Position numbers and translations under genes: made by a program
The notes under the pieces: generated by a model
What the model was told of the DNA's origin: nothing
Databases searched by the model: none
Seen by the model: only the letters and a program-made list of their open reading frames with translations
In this document: piece by piece, positions 1 through 5,754 of the stretch
Numbering within the stretch: the first letter of the stretch is position 1
How the letters are laid out: each line of letters starts with the position of its first letter
DNA from: an uncultured Verrucomicrobiae bacterium
Lineage (GTDB): Bacteria; Verrucomicrobiota; Verrucomicrobiia; Palsa-1439
Reading direction: 5' to 3'
Assembly (NCBI GenBank): GCA_937927265.1
Contig: CALBCO010000277.1
Span: 1-5,754, forward strand
Length of the DNA stretch: 5,754 nt

Positions 1-1
1 C

Positions 2-204
2 CGCTCCAACCCCAACCCGTCAGAAAGTCTTGCGCAAAAAACGCAAGATTTAAGAAATAAGGGACTAAAACACAACCTCAATGCCCAAGCCATCGCTTCC
101 CTCAAAGGCGAAGCGGTCAGCATTCAGACGGACATCACCCAATTGATTGCCGACATGAATACCGCCATCGCCCAAGCCACGAGTTCATCCAGCAGATGCA
201 GTAA
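2..204 (+). CDS. 3' end of an unidentified helical protein, frameshifted just before its stop
   Basis: The frame is open from position 2 with no start codon, so the gene begins left of the window. The translation is polar and strongly helix-like and reads as real protein, e.g. QTDITQLIADMNTAIAQAT, up to about position 181. In that frame the reading then turns into an arginine/serine-rich tail to 355 that does not look natural. Moving to the next frame at 181 gives EFIQQMQ and a TAA stop at 202-204, which continues the helix and ends it cleanly. The likely original end is therefore ...AIAQATEFIQQMQ, with one base missing around 179-181. I do not recognise the family. The amphipathic spacing suggests a coiled coil. 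No ribosome binding site or neighbour informs its role. The frame break could be a sequencing error or a real mutation. Confidence 0.45.
28..48. repeat. Short perfect inverted repeat inside the left-edge reading frame
   Basis: Arms TCTTGCG (28-34) and CGCAAGA (42-48) are perfectly complementary around the seven-base loop CAAAAAA. The stem can extend by one G-T and one A-T pair. It lies inside the partial reading frame and is not followed by a T run on either strand, so it does not look like a terminator. It may be incidental. Confidence 0.4.
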
Positions 205-293
205 GCGACCCCGTGGTTGCGGTTCCACTTGGGCAACGATGAGGTGCCGCGTTTCAGGATTCGTCAGCGAGGAATGGGGCATGCGTGGCCGGG

Positions 294-510
294 TTAGCGA
301 CTCCATGGCCGGAGCGTTTTGGCGTACTCCACCATCCCTTGGAAGTCCACGATGACGACCGTCTCCTGGCCGACCACCCGCGCATCGCGCCCCATGGGCA
401 ACCGCGATCCGTCCCCCCGTCCGGCATTCCAACAATGTGCCGTCATCCATCAACACCTTGAGCCGCCCGGCCGCGTGGTACTGAAAATGCCGCGTCACGC
501 CATTCTTCAT
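294..510 (-). pseudogene. Small unidentified protein broken by a +1 frameshift in a C6 run
   Basis: On the minus strand, an ATG at 510-508 starts MKNGVTRHFQYHAAGRLKVL followed by MDDGTLLECRTG. This frame then degenerates into a glycine/arginine-rich stretch. If one base is removed from the six-C run at 413-418, translation continues as DGSRLPMGRDARVVGQETVV and IVDFQGMVEYAKTLRPWSR, ending at a TAA (296-294). The repaired product is 71 residues, and the joined halves look like one compact alpha/beta protein. An in-frame GTG two codons upstream of the ATG is an alternative start. The frame is open further upstream to a TTG at 723. No clear Shine-Dalgarno precedes any of these. I do not recognise the family and assign no function. 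It is either a gene with a sequencing indel or a decaying remnant. Confidence 0.38.
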
Positions 511-822
511 CTTCACGATGGGGTGAACGCAGGCGGACCATTTCCAGCCAGGCAACAACGTTGCACACCCGGCCACCGCCCCGTTGCGCTGGAAGTCAAC
601 TGCCGCCACCGCGTTCTCATTGATTCCACATGCTCCGTGACTCTTGATCGCTTGGATTGTGGCGTTGGTGGAGGGGTGGGTCTGCGTTGAACAAACCTCC
701 CCGGCCCAATGGCTTTGAGTCAAAGCAGTTCAATTTTCGCTCCCCTTGCTCCGACCGTGGCCGCGAACGGTGGATACGTCGGATACCGAGGTATCCACCG
801 GCGCGCGTTCCACTGGGGCCAG
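511..822. other. Gene-poor stretch with no confidently supported gene
   Basis: Several long frames overlap here on both strands, but none has a convincing start, ribosome binding site or recognisable domain. The minus frame continuous with the small protein below it stays open from 723, and the part before residue MKNG is composition-driven rather than clearly protein-like. The one structured element is the inverted repeat at 768-800, listed separately. No RNA gene is visible. Confidence 0.5.
768..800. repeat. Nested inverted repeat with two alternative hairpins
   Basis: CGGTGGATAC (768-777) and GTATCCACCG (791-800) are perfect ten-base inverted arms around a 13-base loop. The loop holds a second GGATAC (781-786), which can instead pair with GTATCC (791-796) across the tetraloop CGAG. 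The same right arm can thus pair with either of two left arms. Outside the arms, CGCG at 762-765 and 802-805 could add four pairs beyond a small internal loop. There is no adjacent T run, so a simple intrinsic terminator is unlikely. It may be an operator, an RNA switch-like element or one copy of a dispersed palindromic repeat. Confidence 0.6.
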
Positions 823-878
823 TCACTGCTCCGCCGCTTGAACCTTGTGGAGTTCGGGATTGGTGAATGTCACTGGCG

Positions 879-1094
879 TCATGTCTCTGCCTTGTCAGTG
901 TCCGCCGAGGGCTTTCGGATGTGACCACGGCTGAGCTCCGTCTTGCCATTGAGGTACTTCTTGATTAGGCGTCCCAAGAATTGCCCCATCGGGGTAGTGT
1001 AAACTTTCGTTGGTGTAGTTTGCCACCCGCTCACAAGCACAGGCACGAAGAATCAACCAAAGGCAAACGGGTGTTCCATTGACTGCATTTTCAT
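879..1094 (-). pseudogene. Short ORF with good ribosome binding site, interrupted by an in-frame TGA
   Basis: On the minus strand GGAG (1106-1103) sits eight bases before an ATG (1094-1092). The frame reads MKMQSMEHPFAFG, meets TGA at 1055-1053, then continues FFVPVLVSGWQTTPTKVYTT and PMGQFLGRLIKKYLNGKTEL to a TGA at 881-879. The second part looks protein-like: a hydrophobic run, then a basic helix and a polar tail. It could also start alone at a GTG (1046-1044), giving 55 residues. Reading through the TGA would give about 71 residues; a Trp (TGG) to stop change is the simplest explanation. The run LVSG before a polar TTPT stretch resembles a lipoprotein signal region, but the position expected to be Cys is Trp, so I do not claim one. 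The last codons overlap a 19-codon ORF by ATGA. Function unknown; a competing frame also spans this stretch. Confidence 0.33.
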
Positions 1095-1184
1095 GTGTTT
1101 GTCTCCGCAATGCAAACAGTCAACAGTTGTGAGTCGGATGAGGACAATTCAGAATTTGCACGTGATTGAATTCTCCTTTCTCGA

Positions 1185-2390
1185 TCACATCTTCGCGATT
1201 ACCGCATCTCCAAACTGGCTGCATTTTACCTCTTGCGCGCCGTCCATGAGGCGGGCGAAGTCGTAGGTGACGGTCCGGGCGTTGATGGCGCCGTCCATGC
1301 CTTTGACGATGAGGTCGGCGGCTTCGGTCCAGCCCATGTACCGCAACATCATCTCGCCAGAGAGGATGACGCTGCCGGGGTTGACCACATCCTTGCCGGC
1401 GTACTTCGGGGCGGTCCCGTGTGTGGCTTCGAAGATGGCGTGGCCGGTGAGGTAATTGATGTTGCCGCCGGGCGCGATGCCGATGCCGCCCACTTGCGCG
1501 GCGAGCGCGTCGCTGAGGTAATCGCCGTTCAAATTCAGCGTGGCGATCACATCGAAATCGGTCGGCCGGGTCAGCACTTGCTGGAGGGTGATGTCGGCAA
1601 TAGCGTCTTTGATGACGATGCCGTTGGGGAGTTTGCACCACGGGCCGCCGTCCATCTCCACGGCGCCGAATTCGCGTTTAGCTAACGCGTAACCCCAATC
1701 GCGGAATGCGCCTTCGGTGTACTTCATGATGTTGCCTTTGTGGACGAATGTCACCGACTTGCGGTTGTTGGCGATGGCGTACTGGATGGCGGCGCGGGTG
1801 AGGCGTTCACTCCCCTCTGAAGAGACCGGCTTGATGCCGATGCCAGAGGTTTCCGGGAACCGAATCTTTTTCACGCCCATTTCGTTTTGAAGGAATGCGA
1901 TGAGTTTCTTTACCTCGGGGCTACCGGCTGGCCATTCGATACCGGCGTAGATGTCTTCAGTGTTCTCGCGGAAGATCACCATGTCCACCTTTTCCGGGTG
2001 TTTGACGGGTGAGGGGACGCCCTTGAACCAGCGGACGGGCCGCAGGCAGACGTAGAGATCAAGCATCTGGCGCAGGGCGACGTTGAGCGAGCGGATGCCT
2101 TTGCCGACCGGCGTTGTCAGTGGGCCTTTGATGCCGACGAGGTATTGCTGGAAGGCCTCGACGGTCTCATCCGGCAGCCAGTTGTTGAACTTCTTGAATG
2201 CCTCCTCACCGGCCCAGACTTCGAGCCAGTCAATCTTCCGGTTGCCGTGATACGCCTTTTCCACGGCGGCATCGAACACCCGGACACTGGCCGCCCAAAT
2301 GTCGGGACCGGTGCCGTCGCCGCGGATAAACGGGATGGTGGGATGATCCGGGACCTGCAACTTGCCATTCTGAATCGCGATTGTGCCCAT
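1185..2390 (-). CDS. icd: Isocitrate dehydrogenase, NADP-dependent
   Basis: Catalyses oxidative decarboxylation of isocitrate to 2-oxoglutarate in the TCA cycle, making NADPH in the cytoplasm; members of this family act as homodimers. The 401-residue product aligns by eye with E. coli Icd (416 residues) almost throughout. Visible landmarks: IPFIRGDGTGPDIW near 19-32; GIRSLNVALRQ (99-108) with the Ser, Asn and Arg that bind isocitrate, the Ser matching E. coli S113 targeted by AceK; R117, R141, Y148 and K218; the metal-binding NGDYLSDAL with D290 and D294; and GTAPKYAGKD (325-334), where Lys-Tyr, with Y376 and R380 in TVTYDFARLM, is the NADP signature rather than the NAD one. A GTG at 2441 extends the frame by 17 residues, but homology begins at the ATG (2390) with GTIAIQNGKLQVP. 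No Shine-Dalgarno precedes either. Stop is TGA at 1187-1185. No aceK lies nearby. The gene is divergent from the secreted-protein gene. Confidence 0.97.
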   Translation of the reverse strand: MGTIAIQNGKLQVPDHPTIPFIRGDGTGPDIWAASVRVFDAAVEKAYHGNRKIDWLEVWAGEEAFKKFNNWLPDETVEAFQQYLVGIKGPLTTPVGKGIRSLNVALRQMLDLYVCLRPVRWFKGVPSPVKHPEKVDMVIFRENTEDIYAGIEWPAGSPEVKKLIAFLQNEMGVKKIRFPETSGIGIKPVSSEGSERLTRAAIQYAIANNRKSVTFVHKGNIMKYTEGAFRDWGYALAKREFGAVEMDGGPWCKLPNGIVIKDAIADITLQQVLTRPTDFDVIATLNLNGDYLSDALAAQVGGIGIAPGGNINYLTGHAIFEATHGTAPKYAGKDVVNPGSVILSGEMMLRYMGWTEAADLIVKGMDGAINARTVTYDFARLMDGAQEVKCSQFGDAVIAKM

Positions 2391-2400
2391 AGTGCGGCAG

Positions 2401-2406
2401 ATACTA
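2401..2406 (-). promoter_or_regulatory. Possible -10 element of icd, implying a near-leaderless transcript
   Basis: On the minus strand TAGTAT (2406-2401) matches four of six bases of a TATAAT box. A start site about seven bases downstream would fall only a few bases before the icd ATG at 2390. That would fit the absence of any Shine-Dalgarno there. No good -35 hexamer is present at the usual spacing, so this is weak. Confidence 0.2.
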
Positions 2407-2434
2407 CCAACGCGCGGCGACGACGAAAAGGTTT

Positions 2435-2463
2435 TTGACACACCGGCGGCGACGCATTAGGGT
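2435..2463 (+). promoter_or_regulatory. Candidate sigma70-type promoter for the secreted-protein gene
   Basis: A perfect TTGACA (2435-2440) is followed, after 17 bases, by TAGGGT (2458-2463), which keeps only the first, second and last bases of the -10 consensus. Transcription would start near 2470, leaving an untranslated leader of about 50 bases before the ATG at 2522. It lies in the divergent spacer, upstream of the icd start on the opposite strand. Confidence 0.3.
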
Positions 2464-2509
2464 GTTGGTGGTTTTGGAAACGCCCATGATGGCTCTTGCC
2501 CATCCAACT

Positions 2510-2514
2510 GGAGG
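2510..2514 (+). promoter_or_regulatory. Shine-Dalgarno GGAGG for the ATG at 2522
   Basis: GGAGG lies seven bases before the ATG at 2522. It decides this start over the upstream in-frame codon at 2435: only translation from 2522 places a signal peptide at the N terminus. Confidence 0.75.
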
Positions 2515-2521
2515 AACTCCG

Positions 2522-3034
2522 ATGAAACGCTTGTGTCTATTGTTTGCCGTTGCCGCTGGTCTCGCCGCCAACCCGGCCGGCGCCGCCCATCTCGTTGTCT
2601 CGGACTTTACTGGCATCGGGCCGGGAGTGAACACGCCGTGGACCTTGACGTCCGAACTCGACCCCCACCTCGATTTCTACGGCTGGGTGCGCGGCGCGGG
2701 AGCGATCGGCTCGGCCAATGTGACCAACGCCTTCGGCTTCTACGTCAGCGCCACCGCCACGCAGTCCACGCTGGCCGAAGCGATCTCGCAAAATGAATAC
2801 ATCGCCTGTTCGCTGTCCCCGCAACCCGGTTACACCCTCGATCTCAATGGCGTGCAAATGACCTTCGGTATCCAACGCCTCAGCTACCATGCCCCGCGCC
2901 GGTATGCCGTGTTCACCAGCGTTGGTGGCTTTGCCAAAGGCCAACAGCTCTATACTTCAGCGGCCTTCACCAGTGGCAACTACAACGACACTGAACTCAG
3001 CTTTTTTTCCCGCCGACTGGCTATGACAACTTGA
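2522..3034 (+). CDS. Secreted multidomain protein, N-terminal part (signal peptide and beta-sandwich), cut by a frameshift
   Basis: As written, this frame encodes 170 residues ending at TGA 3032-3034. It begins MKRLCLLFAVAAGLAANPAG, a classic Sec signal peptide with basic start, hydrophobic core and likely cleavage after about residue 22 (AGAA before HLVV). The rest is a beta-rich domain like those of secreted PVC-group proteins: an ISQNEYIACSLSP strand, GYTLDLNGVQMTFGI, RYAVFTSVGGF and the stretch before NDTELSF. Its final strands are missing here but appear immediately downstream in the next frame as PPTGYDNLTGPVEIRIVCYE. The last residues in this frame (SRRLAMTT) are therefore probably out-of-frame artefact. 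The break is at the seven-T run 3002-3008. The start has a good Shine-Dalgarno. The TTGA overlap with the next frame could mimic translational coupling, but a split in the middle of a domain argues for one original gene of about 1043 codons. Confidence 0.8.
   Translation: MKRLCLLFAVAAGLAANPAGAAHLVVSDFTGIGPGVNTPWTLTSELDPHLDFYGWVRGAGAIGSANVTNAFGFYVSATATQSTLAEAISQNEYIACSLSPQPGYTLDLNGVQMTFGIQRLSYHAPRRYAVFTSVGGFAKGQQLYTSAAFTSGNYNDTELSFFSRRLAMTT
3002..3008 (+). other. T7 run where the reading frame shifts by one base
   Basis: The upstream frame reads AGC TTT TTT TCC; the downstream frame needs TTC CCG CCG ACT. One additional T would join them exactly, giving LSFFFPPTGYDN. A P-site Phe-tRNA on TTT could also slip back one base onto TTT, and a polymerase could slip on the run, so programmed or transcriptional slippage is conceivable. 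A lost T in a homopolymer, biological or technical, is the simplest account. Confidence 0.7.
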
Positions 3035-5652
3035 CCGGCCCCGTCGAAATCCGCATTGTTTGTTACGAGGCGCAGTATTCCAGCCACCGCACCAGTCTGA
3101 CAGCGTTTCGGCTCACGCCGGGCATCGCCACGTACACCTTGACGCTCCACGCCACCGCCGGCGGCACCGTCGAGGCCAACCCGCCCGGCACGGCCTTTAC
3201 CGAAGGCACGACCATTCAACTCACGGCCACACCAGCGGCCGGTCATCACTTTGCCGGTTGGACCGGCGACCTCACCGGCTTCGGCAACCCGCGGTCACTG
3301 CTCATGGACGGCAACAAATCCGTGACCGCGCATTTCGCTGCGAATCCACCGCCGTTGATGGATGTCGGCATCAATCTTGACGGCCTGGCGGATTGGTCCA
3401 CCGCTTATCCGTTTGTGGATGTGTTTAAAGAAGCGCGCACGTGGCAGACGCGCAACCTCGACGGTTCCGGCGCGTGGAACTCCGGGCTAGCCGCCTACAT
3501 CCCGACCGACGCCAACGGCTGGCCGACCGTCGTGCCGTTCGATCCCGGCAATGGCAGCCCGACGCAATTTGTCCACACCGTCATCGGCGCGAACGAAGCC
3601 GGGACGTACACATTCCTCTACGAAGGCACCGGCACGCTGCGCTTCAACTGGCCCGGCGGCGCGTGGACGAACCTGCCGACCGGCGGTGCGCGCAGCTTCA
3701 CCTTCAATGTCAACCAAGCCCGCGGCAACCTGTGGCTCGAAATCAAAGCCACCGACCCGGCCGATTACCTCCGCAACTTCAAGATCATCACCCCCGGCCA
3801 TCTCGCGACGTATCAGGCGCAACCGTTTCATCCGTTGTACCTGGAGCGACTCCAGCCGTTCAGCACCTTGCGGTTCATGGACTGGGGCAAGATGAACGGC
3901 TCACCGCTGGTGACTTGGGCGCAGCGCACCACGCCGTCCAGTTACACCCAGACCCGCGCCGAAGGCGCCGCGCTCGAATACATGGTCCAACTCTGCAACA
4001 CCTTGCAGAAAGCCATGTGGCTGTGCATCCCGGCCAAGGCGGATGACCACTACATCCGCCAAGCCGCCCGGCTCATCCGCGACACCCTCGACCCGTCGTT
4101 GCCGGTCTACGTTGAATATTCCAACGAAACTTGGAACAGCATGTTCTCCCAGACCACCTACGTCCAAGACCAAGGGCAGGCCCTCGGCCTCGATCCGGAC
4201 CGGTGGACCGCCGGCCAGAAATACGTCGCCTACCGCTCCGCCCAAATCTGGCGGATCTTCGAAGAAGAATTCGGCGCCGCGGCCCCGACCCGACTGGTCA
4301 AAGTCATGGCCACCCAGTCGGCCAGCATCGGCATCACCAACACCCGCCTCGCCGCCCTCAACGATCCGGCCATCAACCCGACCGGCATCATGGCCGACGC
4401 GCTCGCCATTGCCCCCTACTTCGGCATCATCTATAAACCCGCCGATATCCCGCCGAATGCGCTCGCCTACCCGACCGTGGACGAAATCGTCACCACATTG
4501 TCCACCGAACGCATCGCTGCCGTCCGCAACAATGTCATCAACCAGAAAGCCGCCGCCGACAAACAAGGCTGGGCGCTCATCACCTACGAAGGCGGCCAGC
4601 ATTTCGTCGGCAGCAACGGCGCCGAAAACGACACCAACCTCACCGTCATCCTCACCAGCGCCAACCGCGACCCGCGCATGTACGACCGCTATCTCGAATA
4701 CACCGACATGCTCAAAGCCGAAGGCGTCGCACTGCACGCGCACTTCTCCTACTGCGGTGCCTGGAGCAAATGGGGTTCGTGGGGCGCGCTCGAATACCAA
4801 GACCAGCCGGTGGCCAATGCCCCGAAATACGCCGCGTTGGTGGACTGGATCGCCGAGAATTTCGACACCCAACCGCCGGTGATCACTTGCCCCGCCAACC
4901 TCAACGTCAACAACGACGCCGGCCAATGCAGCGCTACCGTTCCCCCCGGCGCCGCCACCGCCACCGACAACAGCGGTACCGTCACCGCGACTGGTGCGCG
5001 CAGCGACGCGCAACCGTTGAACGCGCCATACCCGGTTGGCGCGACCATCATCACCTGGACCGCCGTGGACGGCACCGGCAACCATGCGAGTTGCTTGCAA
5101 ACCGTGACCGTCGTTGACGCGCAGGCGCCGACGATCTCCTGTCCCGCCAACATTGTGGTCACGGCGCCGGTCGGTCAAAACACCGCTACCGTGGATCCCG
5201 GCTTTGCCACCGCGTTCGACAACTGCTCCAGCACCACCGTCACCGGCGCGCGCAGCGACAGGCAGGCATTGAACGCGCCGTACCCGGTCGGCGTGACCAC
5301 GATTACCTGGACCGCCCTGGACGGCGCCGGCAACCAAGCGAGTTGCCCGCAAACTGTGACCGTGAACCCGGCCGCCGACACCCAACCGCCGACCGCCCCG
5401 ACCGATCTGCGTTCAACCGGCCAAACCGCCACGACCATCGCTCTGGCGTGGAATGCCGCAACGGACAATGTGGGGGTGACCGGCTACCGGGTCTTCCGCA
5501 ACGGTGCGCAAGTCGGCGCCACCACCGGCACCACGTTCACCGATGGCGGGCTGACCAGAAGCACACGGTATTCGTATTACGTCAAAGCCGTGGATGCTGC
5601 GGGCAATGTCTCCGCCGCCAGCAACACGATCACTGTTCGCACCAAGAAGTAG
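3031..5652 (+). CDS. Secreted multidomain protein, main part: InlB-like repeat, clan GH-A-like glycosidase region, two HYR domains, FN3
   Basis: The open frame of 873 codons begins at a TTG with no Shine-Dalgarno, and is best read as the continuation of the gene starting at 2522. Domains, numbered in this frame: 1-31 finish the N-terminal beta-sandwich (LTGPVEIRIV); 33-104 form a divergent InlB B-repeat (GGTVEANPPG, GHHFAGWTGDL, NKSVTAHF); about 110-612 form a glycosidase-like region. The latter has an early GINLDGLADW strand, an inserted beta-rich segment around 131-255, LRFMDW at 280-285, and YVEYSNETWN with Glu366 in the Asn-Glu position of the clan GH-A acid/base. ALITYEGGQHF supplies Glu520 as likely nucleophile. 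Residues 613-695 and 696-779 are HYR domains (ITCPANLNV, ISCPANIVV); about 787-873 is FN3. Probably exported and acting on an extracellular glycan, with HYR/FN3 as spacers or binding modules. Substrate and CAZy family are not identifiable by eye. No membrane anchor, PEP-CTERM or other sorting signal is visible at the C terminus. Confidence 0.85.
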   Translation: MTGPVEIRIVCYEAQYSSHRTSLTAFRLTPGIATYTLTLHATAGGTVEANPPGTAFTEGTTIQLTATPAAGHHFAGWTGDLTGFGNPRSLLMDGNKSVTAHFAANPPPLMDVGINLDGLADWSTAYPFVDVFKEARTWQTRNLDGSGAWNSGLAAYIPTDANGWPTVVPFDPGNGSPTQFVHTVIGANEAGTYTFLYEGTGTLRFNWPGGAWTNLPTGGARSFTFNVNQARGNLWLEIKATDPADYLRNFKIITPGHLATYQAQPFHPLYLERLQPFSTLRFMDWGKMNGSPLVTWAQRTTPSSYTQTRAEGAALEYMVQLCNTLQKAMWLCIPAKADDHYIRQAARLIRDTLDPSLPVYVEYSNETWNSMFSQTTYVQDQGQALGLDPDRWTAGQKYVAYRSAQIWRIFEEEFGAAAPTRLVKVMATQSASIGITNTRLAALNDPAINPTGIMADALAIAPYFGIIYKPADIPPNALAYPTVDEIVTTLSTERIAAVRNNVINQKAAADKQGWALITYEGGQHFVGSNGAENDTNLTVILTSANRDPRMYDRYLEYTDMLKAEGVALHAHFSYCGAWSKWGSWGALEYQDQPVANAPKYAALVDWIAENFDTQPPVITCPANLNVNNDAGQCSATVPPGAATATDNSGTVTATGARSDAQPLNAPYPVGATIITWTAVDGTGNHASCLQTVTVVDAQAPTISCPANIVVTAPVGQNTATVDPGFATAFDNCSSTTVTGARSDRQALNAPYPVGVTTITWTALDGAGNQASCPQTVTVNPAADTQPPTAPTDLRSTGQTATTIALAWNAATDNVGVTGYRVFRNGAQVGATTGTTFTDGGLTRSTRYSYYVKAVDAAGNVSAASNTITVRTKK
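4993..5364 (+). repeat. Diverged direct repeat from HYR domain duplication (4993-5112 and 5245-5364)
   Basis: Two 120-base, gap-free in-frame segments match at 101 of 120 positions by hand count, about 84%. Both encode GARSD..LNAPYPVG followed by ITWTA and GN.ASC.QTVTV. They are the C-terminal halves of two adjacent HYR domains, offset by 252 bases (84 codons). The N-terminal halves are much less similar, so the conserved block is the strand pair carrying the last Cys. Confidence 0.85.
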
Positions 5653-5666
5653 CGCTGCCGCCGGCA

Positions 5667-5754
5667 ATGGGGAAAACAATCCGCCTAGTGGTGCGTGGCG
5701 AGGTTGTCAACGCCGAGCAAAAAATGGACCTATCAGCCGCAGTTGAAAGCGGGC
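5667..5754 (+). CDS. Possible start of a further gene, truncated by the window edge
   Basis: An ATG at 5667, 14 bases after the stop of the secreted protein, opens a frame that stays open to the window end for 29 codons: MGKTIRLVVRGEVVNAEQKM, then DLSAAVESG. The sequence is protein-like, but there is no Shine-Dalgarno before this ATG. In-frame GTG codons a few residues later and an ATG at 5724 are other options. The piece is too short to recognise, and the spacing would fit cotranscription with the preceding gene. It may equally be non-coding. Confidence 0.3.
   Translation, partial: MGKTIRLVVRGEVVNAEQKMDLSAAVESG

Noticed and set aside
124..282. Minus-strand frame starting MPHSSLTNPETRHLIVAQ, sharing TNPE..H..AQ with the 19-codon ORF at 823-882
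   Set aside because: The resemblance covers only a few residues and could be chance. Positions below about 204 are better explained by the plus-strand helical protein end.
657..924. Plus-strand frames of about 70 codons
   Set aside because: They are arginine/proline-rich, overlap each other, have no ribosome binding site and cross the inverted repeat; they look like composition artefacts.
1146..1174. Overlapping six-base inverted repeats after the icd stop, considered as its terminator
   Set aside because: The arms (AATTCA/TGAATT and AGAATT/AATTCT) are short and AT-rich, and no T run follows on the minus strand, so there is no real terminator signal.
2435..2521. Upstream extension of the secreted protein from 2435
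   Set aside because: It adds 29 arginine-rich residues before the signal peptide and lacks a ribosome binding site, while GGAGG sits correctly before the ATG at 2522.
3901..5385. 494-codon minus-strand frame opposite the secreted protein
   Set aside because: It is glycine/valine/arginine-rich and lies antisense to the clear GH-like, HYR and InlB-bearing frame. It is a GC-bias shadow with no recognisable domain.
5653..5700. Search for a terminator after the secreted-protein gene
   Set aside because: GCCGCCGGC-type GC-rich sequence is present but forms no convincing stem followed by Ts.
1..5754. CRISPR array, tRNA/rRNA, transposase, toxin-antitoxin or phage module
   Set aside because: No regularly spaced repeats, cloverleaf-like sequence, recognisable transposase motif or terminal repeats were visible by eye.

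Overview
The window is GC-rich bacterial DNA. It is probably from the Verrucomicrobiota/Planctomycetota side of the tree: a very large secreted protein combines a jelly-roll-like domain, an InlB-type repeat, a glycosidase-like barrel, HYR repeats and FN3, and intergenic regions are loose and Shine-Dalgarno sequences mostly weak. That placement is an inference from architecture and style; no phylogenetic marker was compared.

Layout. Positions 1-204 hold the 3' end of an unidentified helical protein running in from the left, apparently frameshifted just before its stop. Positions 205-1184 contain no intact gene. On the minus strand there are protein-like scraps: a 71-codon composite ORF (294-510) broken at a six-C run, a short ORF interrupted by an in-frame TGA (879-1094), and a 19-codon ORF overlapping it by ATGA. 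A nested inverted repeat lies at 768-800. Positions 1185-2390 (minus) carry a complete NADP-type isocitrate dehydrogenase (icd). A 131-bp divergent spacer follows.

Positions 2522-5652 (plus) encode what was almost certainly one secreted protein of about 1043 residues: signal peptide, beta-sandwich domain, InlB-like repeat, clan GH-A-like catalytic region with a paired NE/E signature, two HYR domains and a C-terminal FN3. The given sequence splits it into two overlapping frames at a run of seven Ts (3002-3008). After it, a frame open to the window edge (5667-5754) could be the start of another gene.

The genes do not form one pathway. Icd is housekeeping central carbon metabolism; the plus-strand gene looks like an extracellular polysaccharide-active protein and is transcribed divergently from icd. 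The window has three probable single-base frame breaks, two in homopolymers, so sequencing or assembly indels must be separated from real gene decay. I see no tRNA, rRNA, CRISPR array, transposase or clear defence or phage module.
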